DNA of 64,000 bases, from assembly GCA_029531795.1 (NCBI GenBank), contig JAPEIS010000001.1, forward strand, positions 6,572,001 to 6,636,000, in the 5' to 3' direction. Below, piece after piece: positions 45,560-58,376 of the stretch; position 1 is the stretch's first letter, and every line of letters begins with the position of its first letter. The DNA comes from Sclerotinia nivalis (Eukaryota; Ascomycota; Leotiomycetes; Helotiales; Sclerotiniaceae). A model generated the notes under the pieces. The model made no database searches, was not told the origin of the DNA, and saw nothing but the letters and a program-made list of their open reading frames with translations. Both the position numbers and the translations under genes were made by a program.

Positions 45560-46510
45560 ATTTGGGCGCATTTCTCGTCACTAACCGTACCAACAAATGT
45601 ATTAACTTCAAGTGCATCCTATTCAAAGTCAGCATTGTTCCAAATAACCGCTCCCCGACCACCAAACCCTTCAGCCATAGGTATTCCTAAGAAAAGAACA
45701 CTTACCTCCAAATTGCCCGGCAGATTAAAACCATAAAAACCCTTCCCTCCTAACTCTTCTTTCATCAAGTGGCCCCGAGGTCCCTAAGCTCCAGTGCTTC
45801 AGGCTTTACCACATCATCTGCCAGAGCCATATCGCCCTTTGCAAAAATACCGAATGACTCCACGATGCTGTAATCCTCGTCGTGCAGTTCCTCCACATGA
45901 TTTAGGAACGAAGAATCTATGTTCGTGATCTTTTCCTCTTGAACTGGTGTTTTGATCGAAGAATCGGTCATGCCTTCGATAATTTCGATAATATGATCGA
46001 GCCCTTTTATCTTGGCGAGCTGACACCGCTATGACTGCCCAGGTTGATCCAGCTCGAGGGAGTAATTTTCAGTCCCTTGTCATTTATTTAGAATCAACAC
46101 AAAAGATTCTCACACAAAGTATAAAATAAAACAAACCTCCATGAACCTTCACCATTGCTTCCGCAAAAAACCAGCACTATACATTCAATATCCCCCAAGT
46201 TCCACTCCAGGACTTTTGGTTTCTTCTGCATGGCGACGTCTCACAAAATCTCAGCTTCCTTGGCTCCAAGACTGATGGGAATCCCTTCATGTAGAGAAAA
46301 TTCGGCGATGATCGCGAGGCCGTTGGAGGAACTGGTGGGGTATGGAATTGTACATAGGCGAGGAGTTGGACTTCGCGGCCGCCGTGGGACCTGAGGTGGT
46401 GGGTTTTAGGGAGGGATGGTATATAAGGGATGAAGAAGGGAGGTTGAAAATGGAAGGGGAGGAATTACCTCGACGCCGGACGCAGTGGTTCTGCCGAGGG
46501 AGGTCCATCT
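45560..46510 (-). pseudogene. Catechol O-methyltransferase pseudogene
   Basis: Minus-strand fragments in order: GPTAAAKSNSSPMYNSIPHQ; then EFSLHEGIPISLGAKEAEIL, stopped by TGA where CGA/AGA is expected; then MQKKPKVLE and, after a frame shift, LGGY (the SAM-binding motif). Later come LAKIKGLDHIIEIIEG, FLNHVEELHDEDYSIVESFG and ADDVVKPEALELRDLGAT, which match the metal-binding DHW and DNVV..PGAP motifs of COMT. The C-terminal end continues as GLEVSVLFLGIPM. At least two stops and two frame breaks are present. The enzyme methylates catechols with SAM. CGA-to-TGA type changes suggest C-to-T decay like that of the transposon block, but much milder. Confidence 0.75.
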
Positions 46511-47662
46511 TTTCAGCAAATCATGCTTCTCATTTCCACTTCTACTTTGTGGGAATGTTTTGACTGTAATTGTGGATTGGATGTGATAGCTATTTTCATA
46601 GAAAGTACAGTGTCATGTTGCGTGTGATTTGAAGTAATGAAAGGCGACCGCAAATGATAAAAGAAAAGAACGGAAAAATAATAAAAGAAGACTGGGAACA
46701 GACAGACTACTCATACAATCTCAGCCTATATTCCACTTCATATGTAAAGCTGCCACAGTATCTCGAATCTTACACTCTTGAGCGCCATAATTTACTGGCC
46801 CACTCACCACACACCTTCCTTTCACGAATCACTGCCTTGAAATTCGCAGGTCCGACGCCCCATCGACAAGCTTATTTAATGAAGTAATTGCGTATTTGAA
46901 CTAGAAAAGGAACACCAAATAAATATTCACCGTTCAAAAAATTCCTGAAGCAATCACATGGAGGAATACTCAAAAAACACTTGCAAAATTGAGGCCAAAA
47001 ACAAATGATGGGTATCTTCTATACGACGCAGCAAAACTAAGAAACATGAAACTAAAGAGATAAGAGTATTTTGAAAACAGCAATATTGAAATTGACGAAG
47101 AAATTGAGAAAAGTTTTCCGAAATTCATCGAAGAAGTCGAAGATGTCGGTCAGTGAAAAAGGGGGTTCGCTTGTGAGGGGATGAACATGAAAACCTTTTT
47201 ACCTCATTTCATTTCCATTCCTTCTCTCAAACACAAACCTCGTGTAAACTATAAAGAATTAGAATTTTAAGCTGTGCCAATAAGGATAAAGAATTTTTGA
47301 ATCTTCACGATTGAATTCAAATGACGGAGGTGTTTCGTTTGCTGTACCGGTATAAAAGGGGTCGAGAGCAACAAATCCGACTCGGGTCGCACAGAAACCC
47401 TCTTACCAGTAATAGCAAATACCATCCTTCACGCCGATCGATTGTTCAGAAAGCAACGTGGGATTGCCATGTAACAGAGGATGTTGACGAGCGACAGGGA
47501 CATTCCAGGCAGTAATCGTCGTCGACAATTCACAGTTGCTGACACAATTACAGAGAAGTATGCTCATGATTTTGCTCTTTTATTTTCTTCTAATCTAGTA
47601 AGCAGCTACAAGCTACAAAGCCACGAGAAACACCTCTCAACTTACTCCATAATATTGTTTCG
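46511..47662. other. Intergenic region, no gene seen
   Basis: It lies upstream of the COMT pseudogene and downstream of HEM14. It has A-rich stretches and short open frames only. Confidence 0.6.
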
Positions 47663-49611
47663 TCAATTGCTTGGAGTCGATTTCTCCCACCATTTTGGTT
47701 CGGTGAACCTCTCTAATCCCGTAACATCATTACCGCGTGCAACATCGCTTGCTACGACTTTGGCAGCCTTGATGCAATCATTTACACCGACTCCAGTGTA
47801 CGAATTTCCAGCTACTGCCAGTCTTCCTTTGTATGCACTCAACAACTCATAATGCGCTTGCTTGAGCCTTTTTTCATGACCCACAGTATATTGAGGAATG
47901 CAGTCCTTCTGCAAAGACGCATGTACCACTTCTGGCTCTTGATCAATTTTCAGGTGTCGTTTGAGGACGGCTTTTGCCATAGAAACACCCTCTTCCTCAT
48001 CGGGATATGTTTCAAAGTCGTCCCACCAATGGCCACCCAACATAACGGTAACTTTGGTACCTGGAACAGTATCCTGACCAACTGTTGCGTCTGAATCAAA
48101 CACCACACCAAGAGCAAATTCTGGATTTTGCTCAAAAGGGATGGACCGTGGGATTAGATATCCAAAGCCACGTTCGGGGAGAAGGTCTTCATCGCGGTAG
48201 TAGAGATTAACGACCATGACCGTCACGGCCTCTGTTTCTGCGAGTGAAGGAAGGAAAGAGTCATCTGAAGCTGTGGTTAAGGTAGAGAGAGTGCGACCTG
48301 ACAAGGTAGAGATAACGTAAGAGTGGGGAGTAGGTGGTTCACCAGCCTGAGTTGTGTAGACCTAGGTAATTTAGCAGTTATTCCAAAACGGGAGTGGTAT
48401 ACATATATACCTTAATACCTTCTTTTTGACCATCGTACTCTATTTTTCCGACATTCTCGCCCAGCTTGATTTCGACATTAGGATTGCTTCGCAAAGAAGA
48501 CTCTAGTGTTTCAGAAAGTGTACCAATTCCTCTGCGGAATGTATAGACACTTGTGTCTTTTACAATTGCTCTCTCATTGTCCGTGAAAAGACTCTTCTCT
48601 TCATTCTCCATGTCTACATCTTCAGGTATCGCATTCTGAAATTTTGCCATTTGAGATATTCCTGCAGTGATGCTTCCATATGCGCCCTCCATTCCCCACT
48701 GTGCAGGCGTTATACTCTTCGCACTCAATTTGTAGATATCACCGGCATAGATGCCATGAAATACGGCCGACACCAAATTATTTGGAACATCCGTCCCCCC
48801 TGTTCTTCTGGCCAGGAACGATCCTACAGATTCGTCATCTAAGTCTATTGGTCTTCGCGGTCTTTTATATTCGAACGGCATTTTGTAGAATCCTTTAAAA
48901 ACCGGTTCTGTTAACAGCTTCCATGCAATAGCGTAAATCCCTTGGCTAGGCTCGGGCATGCACACAAGGCGATCTGGATAATAGATGAAGCGATTCAGGG
49001 CAGCGGCAGACGTTTTGTCGGTTTTAATCACTTGTTCAGTCAGACCAAGATCTCTAATCTATGATTCAAATTAGATTGACCAGAAACAAATGGTTGAAAC
49101 AAGATCTTACCAAGTTTAAGGTAACAAATCCTGCAGGCGTGTTCGGTCTCAAAGTCCTCGGGCCTTGTTCGAACACGACTTCACCATCTCCCACATCAAT
49201 ATGTTTTGTCCGTAGCCAGCCTCCTAATCTCTCACTGCCCTCGTACAATGTAACTTTCAAGTGCGGTGCCATCTGGGTGAGATAGTACGCTGTTGCGAGA
49301 CCCGTAATTCCTCCGCCAAGAACTGCGACACTGGATTCCTTCCATTCTTCTGTATTTTTGTCTTCTGATGTGACTTCCGCAGACCTTCCAGTTGGTGTAT
49401 TTGGCGAAACATGGCTACTGTAGTATTTCCACAGAGGATGGGATCGTTCGCGCGTGCGTAATTGTGGTCGCGTTTCGGAGCTATATGCTCTGGTATAAGA
49501 TCCGAGTAGTGTCCGCCGACATAAGCGTACAGCTTGACATTGAGGAGTGTTATAACATCGCCTAAGAGGAGTCAACAAAGGAGACTCAGACAGACGCACA
49601 CGCATCCTCAT
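47663..49611 (-). CDS. HEM14: Protoporphyrinogen oxidase, mitochondrial
   Basis: Three exons (49111..49611, 48411..49058, 47663..48361) encode 615 residues. The Arg-rich N-terminus (about 45 residues, few acids) looks like a mitochondrial targeting sequence. The FAD-binding motif VAVLGGGITGLATAYYL is near residues 95-112, followed by YEGSERLGGW and EQGPRTLRP. Later family landmarks are GGTDVPNNLVSAVFHGIYAG and, at the end, LAVAGNSYTGVGVNDCIKAA, which closes the FAD site. The enzyme oxidises protoporphyrinogen IX to protoporphyrin IX, the penultimate step of haem synthesis, on the outer face of the inner membrane. It is longer than bacterial forms mainly through the presequence and a charged loop near residue 75. 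No unusual lesions. Confidence 0.95.
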
Positions 49612-50300
49612 TATCTCTATTTGTGGATGCTGTGTAGTAACAGCATGAAACTAGTATTGATATTCGGATGAACTGTTGCGCAGTTTCGCTTACATTGACC
49701 CTGACAAGTTGACGCCCAAGCTCTAAAAGCTACCTGCCCCTCCCCCGCAAAGCGCTATGCTTCGGTATCAACTCAGGTACACATCAGGAACAAACAAAGA
49801 TCCCGTATGAAATTGTACAATAAACATACATTTCCTTCTGTAATCATCTCGATCTTATTTAAATGTTTTGTATTCTCAATGATAAACCCCAGTTACTCAA
49901 AATACTGAAAAGTTGATTTCCTTTGCTCTGAGAGCTAGGTTACACATTTCAAGCTCTGGTAAGCTTTGATAGAGCTCAATGGTTGGAAAGAACTCACAGA
50001 TTCACATTACAAGTAAGGCAAGACGCAAGGGATTTTCTGTTTGGCTAAGCCCCAAAGACTTTTTGCTTTGGGGTGCCGAGGGATACACAATCCATTCTAC
50101 CTAAAAATTGCTTTGGCTTTGACCAGCTATTCATTATGATGGCCCCAATCATGATATATCCGAGAATCCAGTCACGATCCTCTTATCCATAAAACGCCAG
50201 ACTATAGTCTCCCTCCCACGCCATGTGCATCCGTGTTGTACACCTTTTTTCGTTAAATCGATTTCCTCCACCTGAAATTCATAAAAGTCTTTTACCCCAT
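49612..50300. other. Intergenic region, no gene seen
   Basis: It lies upstream of HEM14 and downstream of NAB2. No coding signal was found. It contains the imperfect inverted pair GCCCCAAAGACTTTTTGCTTTGGGG near 50048..50073, a possible hairpin. Confidence 0.55.
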
Positions 50301-51888
50301 CTATTCCGCAACCTCTGGATCACCATTTCTTCCAGCTCCTGTGTCTGTCGATGCTGCTCCTCCGGGTACAATCAATTCCTCATTTCCGTCCTCATCCACA
50401 AACTTCCGCTCACTGACATGCTCTTTCGCGCCGTCCGCCACCCATACCTTATCATCAAACTTTCCTCTCTTCTGACCACCTTCATGCTTGAATGCACATG
50501 TCGGATTTAAGCAAGGGTTAAACTTGCACATAGTCTTGACGTGTGTAAATTTACAGTCTGGTGTTGTGCAATCCGCACCGTTTCGACATAATGGCATTGT
50601 TGGATGTCGGAAGGGGCAGTTGGCATTTTTACAATTTGGAAAGTATATGCAGTCTTGGGTGGTTTGATGCGCAATCTTTTGGGCCGGGGATGGATGTCGC
50701 CCAACGCATTTTCTATTCTTGCAAGCTGCACCAAAAGTACAAATATCTGCAACATCGATGGCCGTTCCTGGAGGAGCTGCTGGAGACTGATGTGCAAACT
50801 TGCAATCTTTGTTTGTGCAAGACAAGTTGAACCTGCATGTAGTTTCCGGGGAAAGACTATCGACCTTTTCACTAGAAGACATCTCAACATCCATCGAGTT
50901 GTCATTTTGAGATCGTGGTTGTTGGTCGTGACGTTTCTGGAATCCATTATTTTGGGATCGGTTAGGATGCTGCATTCGTTCATGTAGAGGCCTGCCTTGT
51001 CCCGGGAATCCTGAGCCCATACCATTCCCTCCTCGTGACATCATCTGCTGTTGTTGTGGAGTGAACATTTGTGCCATCATTCTTGATTGCTGCTCAAGCA
51101 TAGCATAAAGTTCGAGTTGTTGTTGTGGAGACATGCTCATAACATTTTGCGCCACACCATGTTGCACGGGCATACCTCCCATGCCGCCATGCCCACGCCC
51201 GTTTTGCATACGAGCAGCACCTCGAATATTTACAGGTCCTCTTGGTCCTGTCGGGGGTCCTCGTGCATGTGTATTTATTCGTTCATTTCCCGATTGAGGT
51301 CGTACTCGGTGGAGCGCGGCATCATGCGTGCGATCCATCGCCTTCGTCAAATGATTCAGCATACGTTTATCCCGTGGACGAGTGATACCACCACTTCCAT
51401 TTCGCATCGACTTGGGGCCTGTTGGTCTGTAGCAAGTTAGTTTTTGGTCTTGAGAGTATATTTCTGAATTTTAAAGTGAGTAAAAGAATGATTACATACA
51501 CATTTACGTCGCCCGCCTCTGAAGCGTCGTTCATATCCGCATCCTGAGACACATTTGAGTCTCCAAACTGAGCTTGTGTAGTCTCTGCCCCAGTATCAGG
51601 AAATCCTCTACCGCCAGTTTGTGAACTTAATGATCCGACCTGGTCAAATAGCCATTGCGAGAAATCTCTTGCACCAGGGTCATCATCTCCAAGATTCAAA
51701 AGATCGCCCGATAATTCCGCAGCGATTTGTTCTTGAGTCTTCCCGTTTACCAACATTAGGATAATATATTCGGAAAGCGCAGAGTCATCAGCTCCACCAG
51801 TACTCCATCCTACTTCTACAAGCTTTGGTTGGATGGAAGCATTGAGCGCATGTGCCAGAGGCGAATCTAAGACAACTTCGACCGACAT
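50301..51888 (-). CDS. NAB2: Nuclear polyadenylated RNA-binding protein Nab2
   Basis: Two exons (51500..51888, 50301..51426) encode 504 residues. The N-terminal PWI-like helical domain (MSVEVVLDSPLAHALNASIQ to QWLFDQVGSL, about residues 1-95) binds mRNA-export machinery. An RGG/Met/Gln-rich middle follows (GRGHGGMGGMP, QQQQMM). Five tandem CCCH fingers come next: CRFNLSCTNKDCKFAH, CTFGAACKNRKCVGRH, CIYFPNCKNANCPFRH, CRNGADCTTPDCKFTH and CKFNPCLNPTCAFKH. The Cys spacing C-X5-C-X4-C-X3-H (last finger X4) is the Nab2/ZC3H14 form that binds poly(A). The protein limits poly(A) tail length and couples it to export. Of two overlapping donors at the end of exon 1, only the one after 51500 keeps frame with PTGPKSM. 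Confidence 0.94.
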
Positions 51889-52259
51889 GTTTGGATTGTG
51901 TTGATTTCTTTGTTTATCAAAGATCAGGCTTTCAAATACTTTGAGCTGCTGAAGCTCACGACTGAAATAAGAACGACAGTGAGCTACGCTGATCTTTATG
52001 GGTCGCAATAAGTGATTGAGATGTTGTTTATGATGTCGGTTCGATTGTTTATAATCTTTGGCAGTGTTGTATCTATGAAAAAAAGATGGGCATGAGTTTG
52101 ATAGAATAAAGATCTTGAAAGACCAAGAAGCTTAAAGAGCCCTGGCGAATCACAATATTTGCCTAAGGATAACACATTGTTGAGCCGCATGAGGTTAGCC
52201 ATGAATTGTGATGTACTAAATATTCACGTGCTGTACTGATTGTGGGTGACAAGTTTCGA

Positions 52260-52267
52260 TCACGTGA
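52260..52267. promoter_or_regulatory. TCACGTGA E-box-like palindrome upstream of NAB2
   Basis: It is a perfect palindrome about 370 bp upstream of the NAB2 start codon, with another CACGTG 30 bp away (52225..52230). A paired arrangement is more suggestive than a single site, but binding is untested. Confidence 0.35.
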
Positions 52268-52467
52268 ACATGTGCCACCTTTTCAGCCAATTTTGAGCTT
52301 TTTTGAAGGATTCATTCTCCATTTATAGGATTGTCAGTCCAGTCATATACAGCATGGCAACAAAATACCACTCACCTACTTTATATTGTACTTTATATTG
52401 TGAACTTAAGGCTCCATTAGATATTGGTCAGTCATTTGGTCCCATGGATTTGCACCTACCTTGACGA

Positions 52468-52488
52468 CGCTCCCGAAAGCCGGGAGCG
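52468..52488. other. GC-rich hairpin
   Basis: CGCTCCCG and CGGGAGCG form a perfect 8-bp stem with an AAAGC loop in AT-rich surroundings. No gene is attached. It could form in DNA or in a leader RNA. Confidence 0.6.
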
Positions 52489-53561
52489 GGGGATACCGAA
52501 TACTGTATAAGCTCATATGTAAAAACTCACACTGAGCCCCTTTTGGAACAAAGTAGTCACGAAACTATATTCATCATGAGATCGTTGAATAAGGAGTTCG
52601 GAAATGAGAATATATCTTGAGTAGTAATCATTAGTAATAATCGTAAAAAGTAAAAGTGATTAAAAATATATTCGATTTATAAGATTAGTAATAAAAGAGG
52701 TTAAAAACGCTGCCAATTCGCTTCTTAAAAGGGTACAAGAATCTACTAGATAGATAGGTAGATAGATATTACTCTTTCGATATTTCAATCAACAACACAC
52801 TAAAACTTAAGACACATTAATTAATATTGTCTTACTGTTTTGTGGGAATATGAAACAGCGCTGAATTTCACACATGTTGTATCAGGTCCAACAAATCCCA
52901 CTGCTTCCAAGTGCTGTCATATTATTTCGTTTCTCATCATCAACCCATCCCTTTTCCATGCTTAGATACCATTTTTAACCATCGGTTCCATGGAGCCCCA
53001 ATGACGCCGCACTAGAGAGATTACGATCACTCCTAGAGAATCAGGATTGATATCGAATCCGCTTTTAGTAATTCAAACGGTTATGATTATGTTGTAAATG
53101 TCCTCTATAGAGAGTACCTGGTAGACCTTGACCTACCAATAATGTACTGTGTACTGCATCGAGTTCTCCGCACTTAATGTCAATTATTACTATAACAGGA
53201 CAACCAGTTGGAACATCAAATTGGGCTACCTACATAATTCTTTTATCGTCATAACCAAGCCTTGGGAAAAATCAGTTTGATTGCGCTGAACTCTATTCGG
53301 AGCTTTGCGCAGTTCAATCCCTGGGCTCATATTCCTGCGGCACGCCCGAATCCTTGTGGATCTACCACAACCAATACTGCAGAACATTCGTTTATTCTGA
53401 GCCACACTGCTGTACACCAATTAAGTGATTGGTTAAAGGGCTTTGCATGCTCTTGTTCACGAAGTTATATAGTTTACTTCTCCCCATCTGTTTATTTCAG
53501 TTTCTCTATTCTCGTTACATCTAAATCTACACACCACAATCCTAGACTGACACTTTTCAAC

Positions 53562-55413
53562 ATGTTGTCTTCTACGTTTCTAATATCTGCTTTGGTTTCC
53601 TCTGCCCTGGCTATTTGGCCTCAACCCGTTTCGTACACGAATGGTACTGGTGTTTTGTGGTTGGATAAGAATGTTAAGGTTACTTATGATGGCGGCGTTG
53701 TACGATTATTCCCCCCAAATTTCTATTTTGATATGAATACTGAGAAAGTGTTGGCTGTACAGTCTACAGGACATTCTGGCGATGGGACTGGGAATGTTAC
53801 AAACAGCACAACTATTGTTTCCAGTGCTGTAACTCGAGCCATGACCAAGATCTTCTATCAAGGTTTGACACCATGGAAATTCTATGCACGAAATACCTTG
53901 CCCCAGGTTGAGCCCTCGGCCACCTCAAACAAGACCTACATTACCGAACTCTACATCACCCAGACCGGACACGATAATTCCTCCACTTTTAAACCTACGG
54001 ATGGTCAAGTAGACGAATCTTATAACCTCACCATCACTACTGACGGAAAGGCCGCCATCAGCGCCCCCTCATCTATCGGCATCCTTCATGCACTGACAAC
54101 GTTCACACAACTTTTCTATACACATTCCGTTGCTAAGGCTGGCGTCTACACGAAACTAGCTCCCGTGACAATTTACGATGCACCAAAGTTTGCACATCGT
54201 GGAATGAACATGGATATATCTAGAAATTGGTATCCTGTTGAAGATATCAAGAGAACGATGTTGGCCTTGCATTACACTAAATGCAATGTTATCCATCTTC
54301 ACATCACTGACGCTCAGTCATGGCCTTTGGATATTCCAGCACTTCCTGAATTGTCCAAGTTGGGTGCTTACCAAACCGGATTGTCATATACCCCCAATGA
54401 CCTCCAGGAGATCCAGGAATATGGCACTAATCTTGGTCTCGAGGTCATCCTAGAAATCGATATGCCTGGTCATACAAGCTCCATTGGATTTTCTCATCCT
54501 GAGCTCTTGGCCGCCTTTGGCGCCGAACCCTGGGATACCTACTGTGCTGAACCTCCTTGTGGATCATTGAGACTTAATGACTCTGCTGTACCAGCATTCC
54601 TGGAGACATTGATGGATGACCTTCTTCCTCGGGTCTCCCCATATTCATCATACTTTCACACTGGTGGAGACGAAGTTAATGCTAATGCTTATTTGCTGGA
54701 TCCTACCGTTCAATCAAATGATCCAGCGGTTCTTCAACCATTACTCCAGGCATTCGTGGACAGAAACCACAAACAAGTTAGAGCTGCTGGACTTACACCA
54801 ATGGTTTGGGAAGAAATGCTCACAACATGGAACCTCACCTTGGGATCTGATGTTCTCATTCAATCATGGCTCAGTGATGCCTCAGTCGCTCAGATTGTCG
54901 GTGCTGGACATAAAGCTATTGCTGGCAACTATAACTTTTGGGTATGTACAATTTCTGACACATCTTCAGCTCACTTGCTAACAAACTCAGTATCTCGATT
55001 GCGGCAAAGGACAATGGCTCAACTTCGAACCAGGAGCATCCTCCCAAAATTACTTCCCCTACCTCGATTACTGTTCTCCTACCAAGAATTGGCGTCTAGT
55101 CTATTCTTATGATCCTCTCGCAGGAGTACCAGAAAACTCAACTCACTTGGTTGTTGGCGGAGAATTCCACATCTGGTCCGAGCAAACCGATGCCATCAAC
55201 ATTGACGATATGGTATGGCCTAGAGGAGCAGCCGCAGCGGAAGTCTTGTGGTCAGGAGCCAAAGATCCAGTAACTGGACAGAATAGAAGTCAAATCGACG
55301 CAGGCAGTAGATTGCCAGAATTTAATGAGCACTTGAGAACCATGGGAATCAGATCGGGACCTGTACAAATGATTTTCTGCACGCAATCGAACTCAACTGA
55401 GTGTTCATTGTAA
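53562..55413 (+). CDS. Secreted beta-N-acetylhexosaminidase (GH20)
   Basis: Two exons (53562..54941, 54991..55413) encode 600 residues. A signal peptide (about residues 1-18, MLSSTFLISALVSSALA) precedes IWPQPVSY, the usual start of the fungal N-terminal GH20b domain. The catalytic barrel begins near APKFAHRGMNMDISRNWYPV, with VIHLHITDAQSWPLD. The catalytic Asp-Glu pair is at HTGGDEVN (residues 370 and 371), followed by WEEMLTTW and, after the intron, HIWSEQTDAINIDDMVWPRG. Several N-glycosylation sequons are present. The enzyme releases terminal GlcNAc from chitooligosaccharides and serves chitin turnover and autolysis. The frame is open upstream from 53262 but the signal peptide fixes the start. 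Intron 54942..54990 is 49 nt. Confidence 0.94.
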
Positions 55414-56661
55414 TTGGGTATGGGTAAGATGGGATAATCGATTTGAGGCTGTAGAAATCGGCGAGATTGCATTAGGATGGAGTTTGGGCACTGGATATTA
55501 ATGTGTGCGTTGATATCTACTTAAAATCTACTTCTACACGCAGGTACATAGATTGTGACAAAGGTCACACAATAATGATTCATCGTATTATATTGAAGAC
55601 TTATTGTGTGCATGGGTTAGTGTGTGAAACATCGGGACGATAATCAATAGTAGATACTTTCACAAGTACACCAGAACCAAAATCAGAATCTTTGGCCAGG
55701 TTGTATATAGGTACAATAGGTACAGACTATAGACATTTCTCTACCGCTTCCAAAGTTTTCTTCCATTGACTCCGATCAAGTTATCTTATTTACAGAATGA
55801 AAGTCTAAAAATATATAAATCATTATCAAATATGTTATTGTTATTATTTATTTATTTATTTGTATGGATCGATATATAGAACCTTGATTAATAATTTTGT
55901 GATGTAGCCTTGGACACAGTGTCATTAAGCCCCGCTGGCTTCCATTGGCTCCCACTGGTTTGTATATGGGGTGAAAGCTTAATATAGTAGTCTACTATAG
56001 GCAGATCATTATTAATTGATAATGATATCGATATCGAGATACTGAGATGTTGATAACGTGATACGATGGGTTTCATGTTTGTGTGGGACGGGGTCTCGGA
56101 AATCTATCTTACCCCGGATTTGCTCTCTTGTCTTCTTTGTGTGTTTGTTTTTCTTTCCCATTTTACATGTGAGTCTGCCTCGGTCATCATGTTCAAAAAG
56201 ATTACATATTATGTACACAAATGCATGAATTTATCCAAGGAATTTCTTAAGCCATCGTTTCCAATTCGAGCACAGGCGAAGATCACAAGGGAAATCAAGG
56301 GAAAACAAGGGAATTCTCTTCATCACATTCGTAATTCACCCCACCTTTGATCGGAAGTTACTGTTTGCGATGCGATGCCATGCGATGCCATGCGATGCCA
56401 TGCGACATTGGACATTGCAACAAATGCCTAGGTTAAACAAATTTCATCCGGGCGCTCATGCATTCTTCCGCAATGAAGTATAACAAAGACTAACATGACT
56501 ACAGTCCGAGGAAAACATGATAAGTATACGAGTAATAAGTGAGAAGAACTTCCGCTTTCGAGCTTTACATCACTTTCGTCTTGTAAATCCTGGATAATCC
56601 CAATCCATTCACCATTCATCCAACTCAATCATATGGACACATAATATCAAACGAGTCAATC
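55414..56661. other. Intergenic region, no gene seen
   Basis: It lies between the GH20 and P450 genes. TATTTATT runs occur near 55840..55862, and a TGCGATGCCA decamer array lies at 56367..56406. No protein-coding signal was found. Confidence 0.6.
56367..56406. repeat. Tandem TGCGATGCCA decamers
   Basis: Three perfect decamers plus flanking partial units lie about 260 bp upstream of the P450 start. Confidence 0.92.
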
Positions 56662-58376
56662 ATGCTGGAAGGCATATCAACAAAATCTCTCATCGCGGCA
56701 TTTGTCGTGATATTTACCTTGATTAAAGTTACTCAATTGATTCAGAAAGAGCTGAAGATCAGATCACTTGGTGGTCATACGAGAAGAGTGAAAACATGGT
56801 TTCCATTTGGTACATATCAAGACCATAATTTTCCTTTTACTGAAAAGCTTGCTAATGATATCCAGATCTTGACCTCATCGCGCGCTCAATCAAATACAGT
56901 TTAAATGACAGAAATCTCGAGGCATGGCAGGCCTTCTTCGAGGGTCACAAAGATAAACGTTATACAGTCGAGGCATATCCGGGAGGACAACGCACACTTT
57001 TTACTGCAGAGCCGGAAAATATTAAAGCTATACTTGCGACTCAATTCACGGATTATGGGAAAGGAGAACCATTTCATAAAGATTGGAAAGATTTCCTTGG
57101 TGATAGTATCTTTACCACTGATCTTGATCAATGGCATGATTCTCGTCAATTGATACGTCCACAGTTCATAAAAGATCGCGTTAGTGATTTGGACACTTTC
57201 GAGAGACATGTACAGATCTTAATTCAGAAGATCAAAGTGGAAGGTAAAAAATGGGATGGTACTCAGGGTCAGGAGATTGACGTTAGTGATTTGTTCTTCA
57301 GATATACTCTAGATGCTGCGACGGACTTTTTGTTGGGACGCAGTGTAGAAAGTTTAGAGAGACCAGGAGAATTCGCAGATGCTTTTGCAGAAGTTCAGAG
57401 AGTGCAAGGTATGATTGCGAGGGCTGGGTATGATATCTTATCTTCCTCTTTTATTAAAAAACGAGCGCTAATCCGGTAAGACCTATGAATGCATTGGTTC
57501 CAAGGAAATCATTCTATAAAGGTCTCAAGGTTATCAACGAATTTGTTACGCCCTTCATTGAAGATGCCCTTCGACTTCCCCCTGAGGAATTAGCGACCAA
57601 AACGAAAACAGAGGAAGGTTATACATTTCTACATGCGTTAGCCTCTTACACTCGTGATAGAAATGTCCTTCGAGATCAACTTGTAGCAGTCTTACTTGCC
57701 GGTCGCGACACAACAGCTTCCACTCTATCGTGGACTTTCTACGAATTAGCTCGTCATCCTGAAGTTTTCAAGAAATTGCGTGAGGAAATTATTTCGAAAG
57801 TTGGTCCTGAGGAAGCTCCAACTTATCAACATTTGAAAGATATGAAATATCTTCAGGTAAGTCCTCATTCATTTATCATAAATCTCTTACTTACCACCGC
57901 AGAACGTCATGCACGAGACCCTTCGCCTTTACCCTGTTGTCCCCTTTAACGTCCGTCTCGCCCTGAAAGATACTACCCTGCCCGTCGGTGGCGGCCCCGA
58001 TGGCCTTTCGCCTGTGGGAATTCTCAAAGACACCCCCATTGGCTACTCTACTCTCATTATGCAACGCCGCGAAGATCTTACTCCAGATGTCATGTCTTTC
58101 AACCCCGATCGTTGGTTGACATGGCAGCCAAAACCTTGGCAGTATATTCCTTTCAACGGTGGTCCTCGAATCTGTATTGGTCAACAATTTGCGCTCACGG
58201 AAATGGGGTATACGATTGTTAGAATCCTACAGAACTTTGATGGTTTACAGGGGTTTATGCAGGAAGTTGATGGAGGAAACCCGAGACTGAAAGCAGACAT
58301 TGTGTTGCAGCCTGGGCAGGGTGTGCACGTGGGATTTTTGGACAGGCAAAGCGGGACTGGGAAAATGAAGGGTTAG
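56662..58376 (+). CDS. Cytochrome P450, CYP52-like (fatty-acid/alkane hydroxylase type)
   Basis: Four exons (56662..56809, 56866..57427, 57481..57856, 57903..58376) give 519 residues. An N-terminal membrane anchor (about 8-25) leads to AYPGGQRTLFTAEPENIKAI and WHDSRQLIRPQFIKDRVSDL. The I-helix box LAGRDTTAS lies near 309-316, and the K-helix ExxR is in HETLRLYP. The haem loop FNGGPRICIGQQFALTEMGY has its Cys near 452, and its FNGGPR form with QQFALTE is characteristic of the CYP52 clan. That clan works in the ER on terminal hydroxylation of fatty acids and alkanes. Introns of 56, 53 and 46 nt are all required to keep the conserved blocks in frame. The first intron leaves FPFDLDLIARS at the junction, close to the usual FPFGLD. 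Substrate not determinable. Confidence 0.9.

Larger units (their letters stand above)
51889..53561. other. Intergenic region, no gene seen
   Basis: It holds the divergent upstream regions of NAB2 (-) and the GH20 gene (+). It contains CACGTG sites (52225..52230 and 52260..52267) and a GC-rich 8-bp stem hairpin (52468..52488). No coding sequence was recognised. The open frame running upstream of the GH20 start from 53262 lacks coding character. Confidence 0.55.

Noticed and set aside
53262..53561. Upstream extension of the GH20 reading frame
   Set aside because: The signal peptide starting at 53562 fixes the start; the upstream part has no family similarity.
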